A stretch of DNA of 64,000 nucleotides, taken from Bacillus sp. FJAT-27264 (GTDB lineage: Bacteria > Bacillota > Bacilli > Paenibacillales > Paenibacillaceae). The stretch lies in the NCBI RefSeq assembly GCF_001682855.1, contig NZ_MAQW01000001.1, positions 392,443 through 456,442 of the forward strand, given 5' to 3'. Positions 17,838 to 27,126 of the stretch are shown piece by piece (the stretch's first letter is position 1; each line of letters opens with the position of its first letter). The notes beneath the pieces were generated by a model. The model was not told the DNA's origin, did not search any database, and saw nothing but the letters and a program-made list of their open reading frames with translations. Both the position numbers and the translations under genes were made by a program.

Positions 17838-19154
17838 CTATTGTAATTTTTGAATACGGTCCCACTGGCTGACGATATCCGTAACACGAACACCGAAGTT
17901 CTCGTCGATAACTACGACTTCCCCTTTGGCAATAAGTTTGTTGTTAACCAGGATGTCTACAGGCTCACCGGCCAGCTTGTCTAACTCGATAATTGAGCCT
18001 TGTGACATTTCCAAAATATCTTTAATCTGCTTCTGGGTCCTTCCTAATTCTACGGTGACTTTCAGTGGTATGTCCATCAATAAATTTAAATTATTTTCGT
18101 CAATGTTGCCGAAGGCGCCCCCATTAAGATTGGCAAATTGCACAGGCTGAACGTTGACATTGCGATTCTGTGCCGGGTTAGGCGGCGGTGGTGTCTGCGC
18201 ATAAGGCATTCCTTGCGGCGGCATTCCGTATGGCGGCATTCCGTATGGCGGCATACCAGGCATTCCATACGCAGGCATTCCAGCCGGCGGATAATAGTAG
18301 CCACCTTCCATTCCCGGATAAGGGGGCATCCCTTGCGGAGGATACGGCTGCTGAGCCCCACCCTGAGGCTGCTGTGGCGGCGCCTGCTGGACTGGAGGCG
18401 CTTCTGGAGCCGGTTGGGCTGGTGCCGGTGCAGACGGCGTTGTCGAAGCTGCTGTCTCCTGCTCAGCAGGAGCTACATCACCAATCAGCATCGTAACCAT
18501 GTCTTTAGCAAAACGCACTGGCAGAAGCTGCATGATCGTCGAATCAATTAAATCACCGATTTTAAGCCGGAAAGCAATACGAATCAGTGTCTCATCATCG
18601 GGCAGACTTCCTACGCCTTCTCCGCTAGACATGTTAAGAATGTCAATCCCCGGTGGCGAGATATTAACAAACCGATTGAAGATCGTTGACATCGACGTTG
18701 CGGAAGATCCCATCATCTGGTTCATGGCTTCCTGAACTGCACTAATATGGATTTCATTCAGTTCTTCTTCCTTGGGCTCACCCTCTCCGCCGAGCATCAG
18801 ATCTGCAATGACCTGTGCATCACGGATCTTGATCACAAGCGAATTAATTCCTTGGAACCCGTCGACATATTGCACATGAACCGCTACATGCGGTTTTGGA
18901 AACGTCTCTTCAAACTCACCCCGTGTAATAATAGATACTTGAGGTGTTGTAATATCAACTTTCTTGCCCAGCAGCGTGGACAATGCGGTAGCCGCACTGC
19001 CAAATGTTATATTCCCTATTTCACCCAAGGCATCCTGTTCAAACGGTGTCAGGAAATCATCCACCGTCTTTACTGCTGCAGGCATCGTGCCCTCCGCAGA
19101 TTGTCGCAGAAGAGCGTCGATTTCTTCCTGGGATAAGTAGTCTTTACTCGTCAA
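17838..19154 (-). CDS. fliY: Flagellar switch protein and CheY-P phosphatase FliY
   Basis: 438 aa from a likely TTG start (MTSKDYLSQEEIDALL) with AAGGAG 9 nt upstream and an 11 bp overlap with fliM. Upstream in-frame starts would add 8 residues. Domains: FliM-like N-terminal CheY-binding motif; CheC-like phosphatase domain with GEIGNITFGSAATALSTLLG and an AVQEAMNQMMGSSATSM copy; a Pro/Gly/Met/Tyr-rich linker (about 225-340); and a C-terminal SpoA/FliN domain (DIPLKVTVELGRTQKQIKDI). FliY with FliM and FliG forms the rotor switch and removes phosphate from CheY-P. The linker is unusually long and repetitive. Confidence 0.95.
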   Translation of the reverse strand: MTSKDYLSQEEIDALLRQSAEGTMPAAVKTVDDFLTPFEQDALGEIGNITFGSAATALSTLLGKKVDITTPQVSIITRGEFEETFPKPHVAVHVQYVDGFQGINSLVIKIRDAQVIADLMLGGEGEPKEEELNEIHISAVQEAMNQMMGSSATSMSTIFNRFVNISPPGIDILNMSSGEGVGSLPDDETLIRIAFRLKIGDLIDSTIMQLLPVRFAKDMVTMLIGDVAPAEQETAASTTPSAPAPAQPAPEAPPVQQAPPQQPQGGAQQPYPPQGMPPYPGMEGGYYYPPAGMPAYGMPGMPPYGMPPYGMPPQGMPYAQTPPPPNPAQNRNVNVQPVQFANLNGGAFGNIDENNLNLLMDIPLKVTVELGRTQKQIKDILEMSQGSIIELDKLAGEPVDILVNNKLIAKGEVVVIDENFGVRVTDIVSQWDRIQKLQ

Positions 19155-20142
19155 GTTCCTCAACTCCTTCATGGACAATCTCGTCTATTTGAACCGCTAC
19201 CCGATCCTTGATCATGCCGGGACTTCCAATAAATTTCAGCTTGTCTCCTACCTTAATCGACAAACCGGAATCCACATTTCTGTTCAGTGAAATTACATCA
19301 CCGACACTAAGTCCAAGAAACTCGGCTATGGACAGCCTGGATTCACCAAGCTCAGCCACAATCGGCAGCTGTGCCTTATGTACCCTTGCTTTTATTGCAT
19401 TAATTTCTTCTGGATCTCTCGTCTTCTTCTCTGAAACGAACCATTGGTGCACCGAAAGTCGGGACATAATTGGCTCCAGCACGACGTGAGGAATACATAA
19501 ATTGATCATCCCAGTTGTGTCCCCGATCTTGGTGCTTAAGGAAATCAGGGCAATCGTCTCATTTGGTGACACGATTTGCATAAACTGTGGATTGGTCTCC
19601 AGCGCTTCCATCCGCGGCTCAATATCCAGAACCGTTTTCCATGCTTCCTGCAAACTTTCAAAGCACCGGCTGAAAATACGCTCCATAATCGTTGTTTCAA
19701 TTTCGGTTAACGAATTAATTTTGGATGGCGCGGTTCCGAAACCACCAAGAAGCCTGTCAAGCATGGCAAAAGCGATATTCGGGTGTACCTCCATAACCAT
19801 TCGCCCTTCCAGGGGCTCGGCTTCAAAGATATTCAAAATCGTCATTTTTGGAATGGAGCGGATAAACTCATCATAAGGGAGCTGCTCTACCTGAACGACA
19901 TTGATTTGCACAAACGTGCGCAATTGGGCTGAAAAGTACGTTGTTAAATAGCGAGCGAAATTCTCATGAATCCGCGTAAGGCTGCGGATATGATCTTTCG
20001 AGAAACGTACTGCCCGTTTGAAGTCATAGGAGCGAATCTTTTTCTGTGTTTCTTCTTTCTTAAGCTCATCGGCATCCATTTCACCGGATGACAGTGCAGC
20101 AAGCAGAGCATCAATTTCGTTTTGTGAAAGTACATCAACCAA
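19144..20142 (-). CDS. fliM: Flagellar motor switch protein FliM
   Basis: 332 aa from a TTG start. The sequence GGGGGGTGA lies 8 nt before this TTG, which yields the canonical MVDVLSQNEIDALLAALSSG. A GTG nine bases upstream touches the G-run and is less likely. It has the N-terminal CheY-P binding motif, a CheC-like middle domain (RFSKDHIRSLTRIHENFARY onward) and a C-terminal SpoA domain. It forms the C-ring with FliG and FliY. Confidence 0.95.
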   Translation of the reverse strand: MVDVLSQNEIDALLAALSSGEMDADELKKEETQKKIRSYDFKRAVRFSKDHIRSLTRIHENFARYLTTYFSAQLRTFVQINVVQVEQLPYDEFIRSIPKMTILNIFEAEPLEGRMVMEVHPNIAFAMLDRLLGGFGTAPSKINSLTEIETTIMERIFSRCFESLQEAWKTVLDIEPRMEALETNPQFMQIVSPNETIALISLSTKIGDTTGMINLCIPHVVLEPIMSRLSVHQWFVSEKKTRDPEEINAIKARVHKAQLPIVAELGESRLSIAEFLGLSVGDVISLNRNVDSGLSIKVGDKLKFIGSPGMIKDRVAVQIDEIVHEGVEELDE

Positions 20143-20180
20143 TTCAATCACCCCCCCATCAAGGATTTATCCCCCGGTTA

Positions 20181-20648
20181 CTACTGTCTTGCAAGTACGA
20201 AATTGGTAACTTGAATCTGAGTCAGCTTGCCTTCAGTCAATGATTTGTTAATCAGATTGACTAGCTTGCTGGTAAGCTGATCCTTACCGCTTGCTCCATT
20301 CAACTCTTCAGGCTTTGAGTCCGCAAGCGTCTTAATAATAATAGGTTTGATCTTGATCTCTTGGATTTTCTCAAAAGCTTCTTTGGATTTCACAGAATCC
20401 AGTTGAAAAGCCAAATTTATTAAAACGATATAATCGGGGTCAGCTGAATTAGTTTTGATGTCCTTGATTTCAGCCGTCAATGCGACAATCTCATCAGCAC
20501 TTAAACGCTTTGTCTGCACATTATGCACGGCTTTATCCACATCATTGGAATTACTTGGGAATAACTTGTCCATTAACAGAAACGCAGCCACTACGATCAA
20601 AGTGATTGCGAGTAAAATTGTAATGAGCCAAGGCAGCATCTTTTTCAT
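20181..20648 (-). CDS. fliL: Flagellar basal-body-associated protein FliL
   Basis: 155 aa. One N-terminal membrane span (about residues 5-27) and an extracytoplasmic domain ending in the FliL-like TKLVNLINKSLTEGKLTQIQ and VTNFVLARQ. FliL interacts with stators and the MS ring. Its start overlaps the SwrD gene by 4 bp. Confidence 0.92.
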   Translation of the reverse strand: MKKMLPWLITILLAITLIVVAAFLLMDKLFPSNSNDVDKAVHNVQTKRLSADEIVALTAEIKDIKTNSADPDYIVLINLAFQLDSVKSKEAFEKIQEIKIKPIIIKTLADSKPEELNGASGKDQLTSKLVNLINKSLTEGKLTQIQVTNFVLARQ

Positions 20649-20869
20649 GAAAGCTCCTCCAAGTTTTGGAATTTAATGGTGGCAGCGTTCGTGCCGATGT
20701 CCTTGTTGTAATCACGGATTTTTGCAATGACTTCATCGGCTTTTTCAAGCACGATCAGTCTCTTTCCCGTCACCAGCGTAATATACGTGTCCGGGCTTTC
20801 TTCAACCATCTCCACCAGCAGAGCATTCAGCCACATAGGTGTACCATTTAATCTTGTTACGGAAATCAT
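20645..20869 (-). CDS. swrD: Flagellar protein SwrD/FlbD family (YlzI)
   Basis: 74 aa. It begins MISVTRLNGTPMWLNALLVE, the hallmark of the FlbD/SwrD family, and includes PDTYITLVTGKRLIV. AGGAGG precedes the ATG by 6 nt, which fixes the start; the longer reading upstream has none. In Bacillus SwrD raises motor torque for swarming. Position between flgE and fliL is conserved. Confidence 0.93.
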   Translation of the reverse strand: MISVTRLNGTPMWLNALLVEMVEESPDTYITLVTGKRLIVLEKADEVIAKIRDYNKDIGTNAATIKFQNLEELS

Positions 20870-20984
20870 GACAGGCCTCCTAACAAAAATAGGGAGAGGA
20901 GAACCTCTCCCCCGATTGTGCATCCTCGCCTATTGGCGAACGTTATAATATATAATAGCAAGCTATTGATAACGTCATTTAAAA

Positions 20985-21803
20985 TTAACGCTTCAGATTC
21001 ACAACTTCTTGCAGAATTTCGTCAGAAGTTGTAATAATCCGTGAGTTGGCCTGGAAACCGCGCTGTGTCACGATCATTTCCGTAAACTCACCAGTGAGAT
21101 CCACATTCGACATCTCCAACTGACCTGCAACGATGGAGCCGGTTCCGGCTTCTGGATTGTTCGCAGTGGTAGGCTCAAGTGCACCTTCCGGGTTAGCATT
21201 CAGGGTCATCCGGTACAGGTTTCCTCCGATTTTCTCCAAACCTTGCGGATTGGCAACTTTGCCGATTCCGATTTGAGGTCCTGGCTCGGTTGTGCCGTCA
21301 GCTCTCGATAAGATAATCGTGCCGTCGCTGGAAATGGAGAACGCTGTTACGTCTTCGTCGAACACGATGGGATCCCCATTGGAATCCACAACATGCAGAC
21401 CGTCAGAGGTTAAGAGATTGCCGGCTGAATCTGGCTTGAAATCCCCTGCGCGCGTCAGGAAAGGTGTTTCCTGATCTCCATTAAGCTTCACGAGGAAAAA
21501 TCCATCCCCGTCAATCCGCAGGTCAGTTGGATTGTTAGTGGTCATCGCACTACCTTGCAGATGCATTGTATCAATAGAACCTATGCTTACACCAAGACCT
21601 ACCTGCTTCGCATTCACCCCGCCTTGTCCGCCATCGGTTGGAGCCGTAACGCCGGATACCGTCTGGCTCATGATGTCCTTGAACATAACACGACCAGCTT
21701 TGAAACCAACAGTGTTGACATTTGCAATGTTGTTACCGATGACATCAAGCTTGGTTTGGAAACCGCGCATTCCTGAAACCCCAGAATACATTGATCTTAA
21801 CAT
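20985..21803 (-). CDS. flgE: Flagellar hook protein FlgE
   Basis: 272 aa, the short hook protein type of Bacillus (called FlgG in older annotation). N-terminus MLRSMYSGVSGMRGFQTKLD and GNNIANVNTVGFK, C-terminus MSNVDLTGEFTEMIVTQRGF and QANSRIITTSDE: the paired heptad rod/hook motifs. The central D1 region has LRIDGDGFFLVK. It follows flgD and the TIGR02530-type gene after a 120 bp spacer. Confidence 0.93.
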   Translation of the reverse strand: MLRSMYSGVSGMRGFQTKLDVIGNNIANVNTVGFKAGRVMFKDIMSQTVSGVTAPTDGGQGGVNAKQVGLGVSIGSIDTMHLQGSAMTTNNPTDLRIDGDGFFLVKLNGDQETPFLTRAGDFKPDSAGNLLTSDGLHVVDSNGDPIVFDEDVTAFSISSDGTIILSRADGTTEPGPQIGIGKVANPQGLEKIGGNLYRMTLNANPEGALEPTTANNPEAGTGSIVAGQLEMSNVDLTGEFTEMIVTQRGFQANSRIITTSDEILQEVVNLKR

Positions 21804-21923
21804 TTAATGTCGTCCTCCCAGATTATAGAGTCTATACGACTCGTGGAATATAAAGCTATTTGGAGCTAAGAACCGCTTCAGTCGGTCGGCGGCCTCTCCG
21901 GCTCTCCGTTAGGACCGGCCGGT

Positions 21924-22307
21924 TTAAGATATAATCACTGCACTATCAATTTGCGTAAACACGTTGTCTTTCATTGAGCTGCCATCCATAGCCGTAACCA
22001 CTGTGCGGTTAGGTACGCTGACGATCAGCGCCATATCCTTCATTAATATCAATGACTCTTTGCTTCCCTTGGCAGCAGCCTTGTCTACCGCGGATGAAAT
22101 CTCATCCAACTGACGACTTCCAAGTTCAATCCCTCTTTGTTCCAATCTCTTAGCGGCATGGTTGCTGAATTTCAGCATGTTCCGCTGCAGCAAGCTCTCA
22201 AAAGATGACTCTGGGGCTACTGCATCTTTGGCAACAGACGGTCGTTGCAGGATTGAAGGAAGAACGGCTGCCGGATACAGCTGACCTATGGTCATCCGTT
22301 CACTCAT
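21924..22307 (-). CDS. Flagellar operon protein of the TIGR02530 type
   Basis: 127 aa. The core FSNHAAKRLEQRGIELGSRQ, then LDEISSAVDKAAAKGSKESL and MALIVSVPNRTVVTAMDG, match my recollection of the TIGR02530 flagellar operon family found between flgD and flgE in Bacillota. Biochemical function is not established. The start overlaps the flgD stop (ATGA). A 120 bp GC-rich spacer separates it from flgE. Confidence 0.85.
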   Translation of the reverse strand: MSERMTIGQLYPAAVLPSILQRPSVAKDAVAPESSFESLLQRNMLKFSNHAAKRLEQRGIELGSRQLDEISSAVDKAAAKGSKESLILMKDMALIVSVPNRTVVTAMDGSSMKDNVFTQIDSAVIIS

Positions 22308-22858
22308 TGCTCCGCCCCGCTCTCCTTGTCATTGACCGAAGAGTCCCTAACTTCATTAGCGTCCGCTTTGGTATCGACTGGACTTGCTTCATTATTGCCA
22401 GTTCCGTTGTCTGGCGTATTCTCGGCTTTCGGCACTTCATTCTGAATTTTGGTAATATCAGTCAATGCTATTTTGTCATTGCCAACCACCGCATACTGAA
22501 GACCATTACTCACCAGAATGGAATCCACTTTGCCGGATTTCTCCTCAAAAGTCTTGCTATCTTTCCAAGTTATTTCCTTGCCGATCAATCCAGAAACAGA
22601 GCCAAGGGACTGGTTCATTTCAGTCAGCTGCTTCGAAATATTCGTGAGCTGCTCTACTGACGTAAACTGTGCCATCTGAGCAATAAACTCTTTATCCTCC
22701 ATCGGTTGCAGCGGATTTTGATTCTGCAACTGGGTAATCAGAATTTTCAGAAACTGATCTTTTCCCAACTTGGAGTCACCAGTTGTCTTCTTATTGTTGT
22801 CCTCAGGATTATAATTCCACTGGTCTCTATTCGATACCGGTGGTGTTGTTGTAGCCAT
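22304..22858 (-). CDS. flgD: Hook assembly scaffold FlgD
   Basis: 184 aa. The N-terminal signature KTTGDSKLGKDQFLKILITQ, then LQNQNPLQPMEDKEFIAQMA and QFTSVEQLTNI, is diagnostic of FlgD hook caps. A short beta domain (about 105-140) and an acidic, probably disordered tail follow. The fuller FlgD Ig/tudor domains of enterobacteria are absent, as is usual in Bacillus. Confidence 0.93.
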   Translation of the reverse strand: MATTTPPVSNRDQWNYNPEDNNKKTTGDSKLGKDQFLKILITQLQNQNPLQPMEDKEFIAQMAQFTSVEQLTNISKQLTEMNQSLGSVSGLIGKEITWKDSKTFEEKSGKVDSILVSNGLQYAVVGNDKIALTDITKIQNEVPKAENTPDNGTGNNEASPVDTKADANEVRDSSVNDKESGAEQ

Positions 22859-22883
22859 TGCCGTTCACCTCTCTTTCTCACGT

Positions 22884-24368
22884 TTAGATTTTAGCTGAGA
22901 AGGAACCTCCGTAATTACGTTCTTCGCTTCCTTCGCTCGCTACCCAGTCTCTCCATTCGCCAGTAAGCTCCGCCGCAAGAACGGCATCTCCAGAGTCTTC
23001 ACTACGTTGCTTGGAGCGGTTGTTGCCGGACTGTTGTCCACCTGAACCAGGTTGTCGGCCTTCCTGCCCGAATTGGGACTGCAGCGGTGTATTATTCTGA
23101 GTCACTTCCAGTTTCTCCACCTGCAAGCCCTGGGACTGCAGTGCCGCACGTAGCTGAGTCATTTGCTGTTCCAGCATATCTTTGGTGGCTGCATGCTCAG
23201 TCATGAACTGCGCGACAAGATGACCATTCTGCATTGTAATTTTGACATCAACCTGTCCAAGATGTTCCGGGAAAAGTGAAATCGTAGCCTCAGCAGCACT
23301 ACCCTTTCTCACAATCTCCAGCTTCCCTGTAATAAAGCCTGTCATTTCTTCGGCAAACTGGTGTACAGGAACCTGTGGTACAGGGGCTTCCGCTTTATGC
23401 AGCGAAGTAATGCCTCCCCTTAGAGATAATTGACCTGCAGTGACGATTTCATGATCGCCGTCTTCTGCTGGTTTTACCTGCGCCGACTCTTCTTCTTTAG
23501 CAACCGCTTTGACAGCACCAGCTGTTACTGTTTTAGCGACTGAACCAGTTGTAGTGTCAGTCTGTTCTCCCGTTACACCTTGCTGTATAGCAGTCGTCGA
23601 AGATGCGGCTGTACCCTTCACTGTCGTTGCGTCTGCTAGAGTAGGACGAAGCACAAGCGCTGCTTTCTCTTGAGTCTTATCCTTATTATCCACACCTAAA
23701 AGCTGTTCAAAGGCTGCTGTGGATGACTGAACGTGAGGAGCATTTACTGTACTCGTTTGCTTAACAGATGGCGCTACTTGTTCTAGCATTGCCGAGAGCT
23801 GGTTTACCAGTTCAACACCTTTGGCGACTGTAGCTTCGTCTCCTTTATCCGCTGAGTGCTGAATTACATTAACCAGATGATGAAGCTCATCCTGAAGAGC
23901 GAATCGCAAAGTGGCTGAGTGCTGGGCTAGAGGCGGTAAGCTACCCTCTAGGCTTTCGCCAGTAGGATTTCCACCCTCCGCTGACTGCTGAGGCGTGTTT
24001 CCTACCGCCGCCACCAGCATCAGCCATCCCTGCAGTGCCGCTTGCAGCACAGGATCATTGCTGATCTTGTCATCTTGCTTCTCCAGTTCCGCTGTCATTG
24101 CATTTAGCAAATCTTCAGGCGTCTGCTGACCTTGCTGATCACCAGATTCGCTTACTGTTTGCTGCGTAGCGCCGAGCAGGCCCATCAGTAATGAGGTTAA
24201 GTTCCCCACAGTCTGCGGGGTAACAGACGTAGCAGTTGCACCCATCGTTTGAACAAGTGTCTGGGCAAATGGCTGTGTTGTGGCTGTAGCAGCACCCGCT
24301 GCTGTCCCAGACTGAGCATTCCCAGCCAGTGCATTGCTACCCAAAAGGGATTGAATAATCAAACTCAT
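22884..24368 (-). CDS. fliK: Hook-length control protein FliK
   Basis: 494 aa. The first ~330 residues are low-complexity Gln/Thr/Ala-rich, as expected for the ruler part. The C-terminal domain contains ATISLFPEHLGQVDVKITMQ, the conserved LxPxxLGxVxV core (about residues 360-380), and a Gln-rich helix, then a disordered tail. It measures the hook and triggers FlhB switching. Compare the FliK-like protein at 48786. Confidence 0.92.
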   Translation of the reverse strand: MSLIIQSLLGSNALAGNAQSGTAAGAATATTQPFAQTLVQTMGATATSVTPQTVGNLTSLLMGLLGATQQTVSESGDQQGQQTPEDLLNAMTAELEKQDDKISNDPVLQAALQGWLMLVAAVGNTPQQSAEGGNPTGESLEGSLPPLAQHSATLRFALQDELHHLVNVIQHSADKGDEATVAKGVELVNQLSAMLEQVAPSVKQTSTVNAPHVQSSTAAFEQLLGVDNKDKTQEKAALVLRPTLADATTVKGTAASSTTAIQQGVTGEQTDTTTGSVAKTVTAGAVKAVAKEEESAQVKPAEDGDHEIVTAGQLSLRGGITSLHKAEAPVPQVPVHQFAEEMTGFITGKLEIVRKGSAAEATISLFPEHLGQVDVKITMQNGHLVAQFMTEHAATKDMLEQQMTQLRAALQSQGLQVEKLEVTQNNTPLQSQFGQEGRQPGSGGQQSGNNRSKQRSEDSGDAVLAAELTGEWRDWVASEGSEERNYGGSFSAKI

Positions 24369-24393
24369 TGTTATTGTTCACCTCCTTTCAGGT

Positions 24394-25341
24394 CTACTTG
24401 CCACCCATCAGCCGATTGACAATCTTGGCAGTCTGAGGACTGTCATTTTTCGTCATTTCCCCCAAAATGGATGAGCGAACCGAATCACTAACAGTATTCA
24501 GGATCGTAATTACTTTATCCGGACTAATCTTGTACATTTCTCCGAGCAGGGATGCCGCATTTGCAGGTGTCATGGTGGAGAACGTCTGATTCAGCTTTTC
24601 CTTGTCCAGATTCTTGCTTGTGCTTGCAGGCGTCGTTGCTGCTTTCGAATCTTGTTTCAGTCGAGACTGAAGTGCAGCAATAGCCAGATCCGAAGAAGTC
24701 GTTTCTTCCTTAAGTTTAATGGAGACATCCGCTGCTTTTTTCGGGTCCATCTTCTCAAGGATTGCGGTTTTGCTTGCATTATTCATCACGCTGAAGATCT
24801 GCACCATTTCTTCTTGTGTCAAATTCTCCATGATGGGTGCTGCCTTGGATGGTTTCATACCAGCATAGAGCTTAGCCAAATCCTTGACCTGCTTCAAGTA
24901 ATCATCTTCCGTGGTATCCGCTTTTGCCTCTTCGGCAGCCTTTGCTTCCTTCGTCATCGTATCCACTTGAGACTCAAGCGCCTGGACCTTGCTATCCTGA
25001 GCTGTTTTTTCCTCGGTAATCTTCTTCAAGTTCTCCTCTTGCTTGGAAAGCTGTGACTTCAATTCTTTAATAGTAGAATTTGAGCTTTCTTCTTGCTTCT
25101 GGGCCTGTTGCTTCGGATCTGCAGGTTTTGAAGGATCCGCTGGCGGATCAGGAATCCATTTTTCCAAAATAGGAATCTTATTCGCAATAGCAAACACATT
25201 ATTGCGGATATCCATATTGAAAAGCGTCAACAGTACGCCAAGCAGTACGAGCGTAAATATAATCGGTATCATCAAGAACAAGAAACGCTCAAACTTTCCT
25301 GCTGACCCTTCGTTTTCCAGTTCAATTTCTTTATTTGCCAC
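24394..25341 (-). CDS. ylxF: YlxF/MotE-type membrane protein with MgtE_N-like domain
   Basis: 315 aa. One membrane span (about residues 18-42), a Pro-rich piece, a coiled coil (about 80-145), then a helical domain: LAKLYAGMKPSKAAPIMENL and QEEMVQIFSVMNNASKTAIL resemble MgtE N-terminal (FliG-like) repeats; a second copy lies near the end (TFSTMTPANAASLLGEMY). Position between fliJ and fliK matches ylxF. Relatives (MotE) chaperone motility stators. Confidence 0.85.
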   Translation of the reverse strand: MANKEIELENEGSAGKFERFLFLMIPIIFTLVLLGVLLTLFNMDIRNNVFAIANKIPILEKWIPDPPADPSKPADPKQQAQKQEESSNSTIKELKSQLSKQEENLKKITEEKTAQDSKVQALESQVDTMTKEAKAAEEAKADTTEDDYLKQVKDLAKLYAGMKPSKAAPIMENLTQEEMVQIFSVMNNASKTAILEKMDPKKAADVSIKLKEETTSSDLAIAALQSRLKQDSKAATTPASTSKNLDKEKLNQTFSTMTPANAASLLGEMYKISPDKVITILNTVSDSVRSSILGEMTKNDSPQTAKIVNRLMGGK

Positions 25342-25359
25342 TAGGGGAAACCTCCCGGG

Positions 25360-25803
25360 TTAGAGGGATTTCATCGCGAAGCGGACGGTAGCCATCTCAT
25401 CCAGTTCGTTTTGTTCCCGTAAAATCATATTTTGCTGAAACAGCATCTGGGCTTTATCCTTTGCCTTCAGCCATACTTTTTCGTCCAACATTTTAGTGCT
25501 GAGCTGATCCTGCTTTCTCTGAACTTCCTGATGTGCACGGCCAATATCCGCGTGCTTGCGGACAATGCATTTGTCCAGATAATCAACGTAATCCTGCATT
25601 TCGCGTATCTTCACCATCGGTGTTTTGTGTTCCGCTGCGTTTTGCAGAGCCATCATCAAATCACTGCGCTGGGCAGTCAATTCCCCGAGGCTTTTCTCCT
25701 GTGCCTGCAGTTCTCCGAGCGCGCTTGAGAGCATCCACTCTGCCTGTGTCTTTTCGTTACCCTTCAAGTCTACGACCTTTTGAAACGTATAATGAAATTT
25801 CAT
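25360..25803 (-). CDS. fliJ: Flagellar export chaperone FliJ
   Basis: 147 aa, an all-helical antiparallel coiled coil opening with MKFHYTFQKVVDLKGNEKTQ, typical of FliJ. It escorts export substrates and stimulates the FliI ATPase with FlhA. It follows fliI by 9 nt. The family is weakly conserved; position and coiled-coil character support the call. Confidence 0.93.
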   Translation of the reverse strand: MKFHYTFQKVVDLKGNEKTQAEWMLSSALGELQAQEKSLGELTAQRSDLMMALQNAAEHKTPMVKIREMQDYVDYLDKCIVRKHADIGRAHQEVQRKQDQLSTKMLDEKVWLKAKDKAQMLFQQNMILREQNELDEMATVRFAMKSL

Positions 25804-25812
25804 AATACTGAA

Positions 25813-27126
25813 TCAACTCCTTGAGAACTGGGAAATTAAAGATTCCTGAACTTCAGTAAGCGTCACTTTTTCATTGACCTTCTGTCTGGTGAACTCCCAA
25901 ATGCTGTCGATATAATGGATCGACTCATCGATCTGGGCATTAGAGCCTCGTTGATAGGCACCGATATTGATTAAATCCTCTGAATCCTTATACACAGCCA
26001 TGAGCCGCTTCACATTCTCTGCAGCCGCTATCTGCTCTTCAGGAGCGATATCTTTCATAACACGGCTAATGCTAGCGAGCACGTCAATGGCTGGAAAATG
26101 TCCCTTGTTGGCGATACTGCGGTTAAGCACTATATGTCCATCCAATATGCCCCGAACCGCATCTGCGATCGGCTCATTCATGTCATCCCCGTCAACCAGC
26201 ACCGTGTAGAACGCTGTTATTGATCCCGTTGGACCTGTCCCTGCACGTTCGAGAAGCTTTGGCAGACTGGCAAAAACGGAAGGGGTGTAACCTCTCATCG
26301 CCGGCGGCTCGCCGACAGCAAGTCCTACTTCGCGCTGAGCCATCGCATAGCGGGTAACGGAGTCCATCATCAGCATGACATTCAGTCCGCGATCACGGAA
26401 ATATTCGGCGATGCTGGTAGCGATCAATGCCCCCTTGATGCGGATCAGCGCCGGCTGATCCGAGGTAGCTACAATCACTACTGAACGCTGCAATCCTTCA
26501 GGACCCAAATCACGCTCAATAAAATCAAGCACTTCTCTGCCCCGCTCTCCAATGAGCGCAATGACATTCACATCTGCCGAGGTATTGCGGGCGATCATGC
26601 CCATCAGTGTGCTTTTCCCAACACCTGAACCCGCAAAAATCCCAACCCGCTGTCCTTTACCGATAGTCAATAACCCATCGATAGCGCGCACACCAATGCT
26701 AATTGGCTCATGCACACGTGGCCGGTTCAGCGGATTGGACGGAATATTAAAGGTCGAGCTGTGGGGCATCCGGGCTGGAATTAGCGAGCCATCAAGCGGC
26801 TGTCCAAGTCCGTCAAGCACTTTGCCTAGCAGCTCGGACCCCACCTGAACACTAAGTGGTTTCCCTGTACCGACTACGTCACAGCCTGGACCAATGGACT
26901 GAAGCTCGCCCAGAGGCATCAGCAGTACTTTATTATCACGGAAGCCCACGACCTCAGCCTGCAATGGTTTACTGCCCTTAGTCGGGTAGATATAACATAC
27001 ATCGCCAATGCTGGCGTCTGGTCCTTCCGATTCCACCATGAGACCAATAACTTGCGTAACCTTGCCGTTAATTCTGACCGGATCAAGATTACGAAGCTGC
27101 TCTTTGTAGCGTCCACTGTCAAGCAT
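25813..27126 (-). CDS. fliI: Flagellum-specific ATPase FliI
   Basis: 437 aa from the ATG at MLDSGRYKEQL, which overlaps fliH by 8 bp. A GTG four codons upstream (27138) has GAGGAG at 7 nt and is a real alternative; longer starts lie deep in fliH and are unlikely. Walker A is FAGSGVGKSTLMGMI (about residue 170), and Walker B/ERGREV and the F1-ATPase-like core are intact. FliI forms the hexameric export ATPase with FliH and FliJ. Confidence 0.95.
   Translation of the reverse strand: MLDSGRYKEQLRNLDPVRINGKVTQVIGLMVESEGPDASIGDVCYIYPTKGSKPLQAEVVGFRDNKVLLMPLGELQSIGPGCDVVGTGKPLSVQVGSELLGKVLDGLGQPLDGSLIPARMPHSSTFNIPSNPLNRPRVHEPISIGVRAIDGLLTIGKGQRVGIFAGSGVGKSTLMGMIARNTSADVNVIALIGERGREVLDFIERDLGPEGLQRSVVIVATSDQPALIRIKGALIATSIAEYFRDRGLNVMLMMDSVTRYAMAQREVGLAVGEPPAMRGYTPSVFASLPKLLERAGTGPTGSITAFYTVLVDGDDMNEPIADAVRGILDGHIVLNRSIANKGHFPAIDVLASISRVMKDIAPEEQIAAAENVKRLMAVYKDSEDLINIGAYQRGSNAQIDESIHYIDSIWEFTRQKVNEKVTLTEVQESLISQFSRS

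Noticed and set aside
21804..21923. GC-rich spacer between the TIGR02530-type gene and flgE as an internal terminator
   Set aside because: Partial inverted sequences exist, but no T-run follows and the operon clearly continues.
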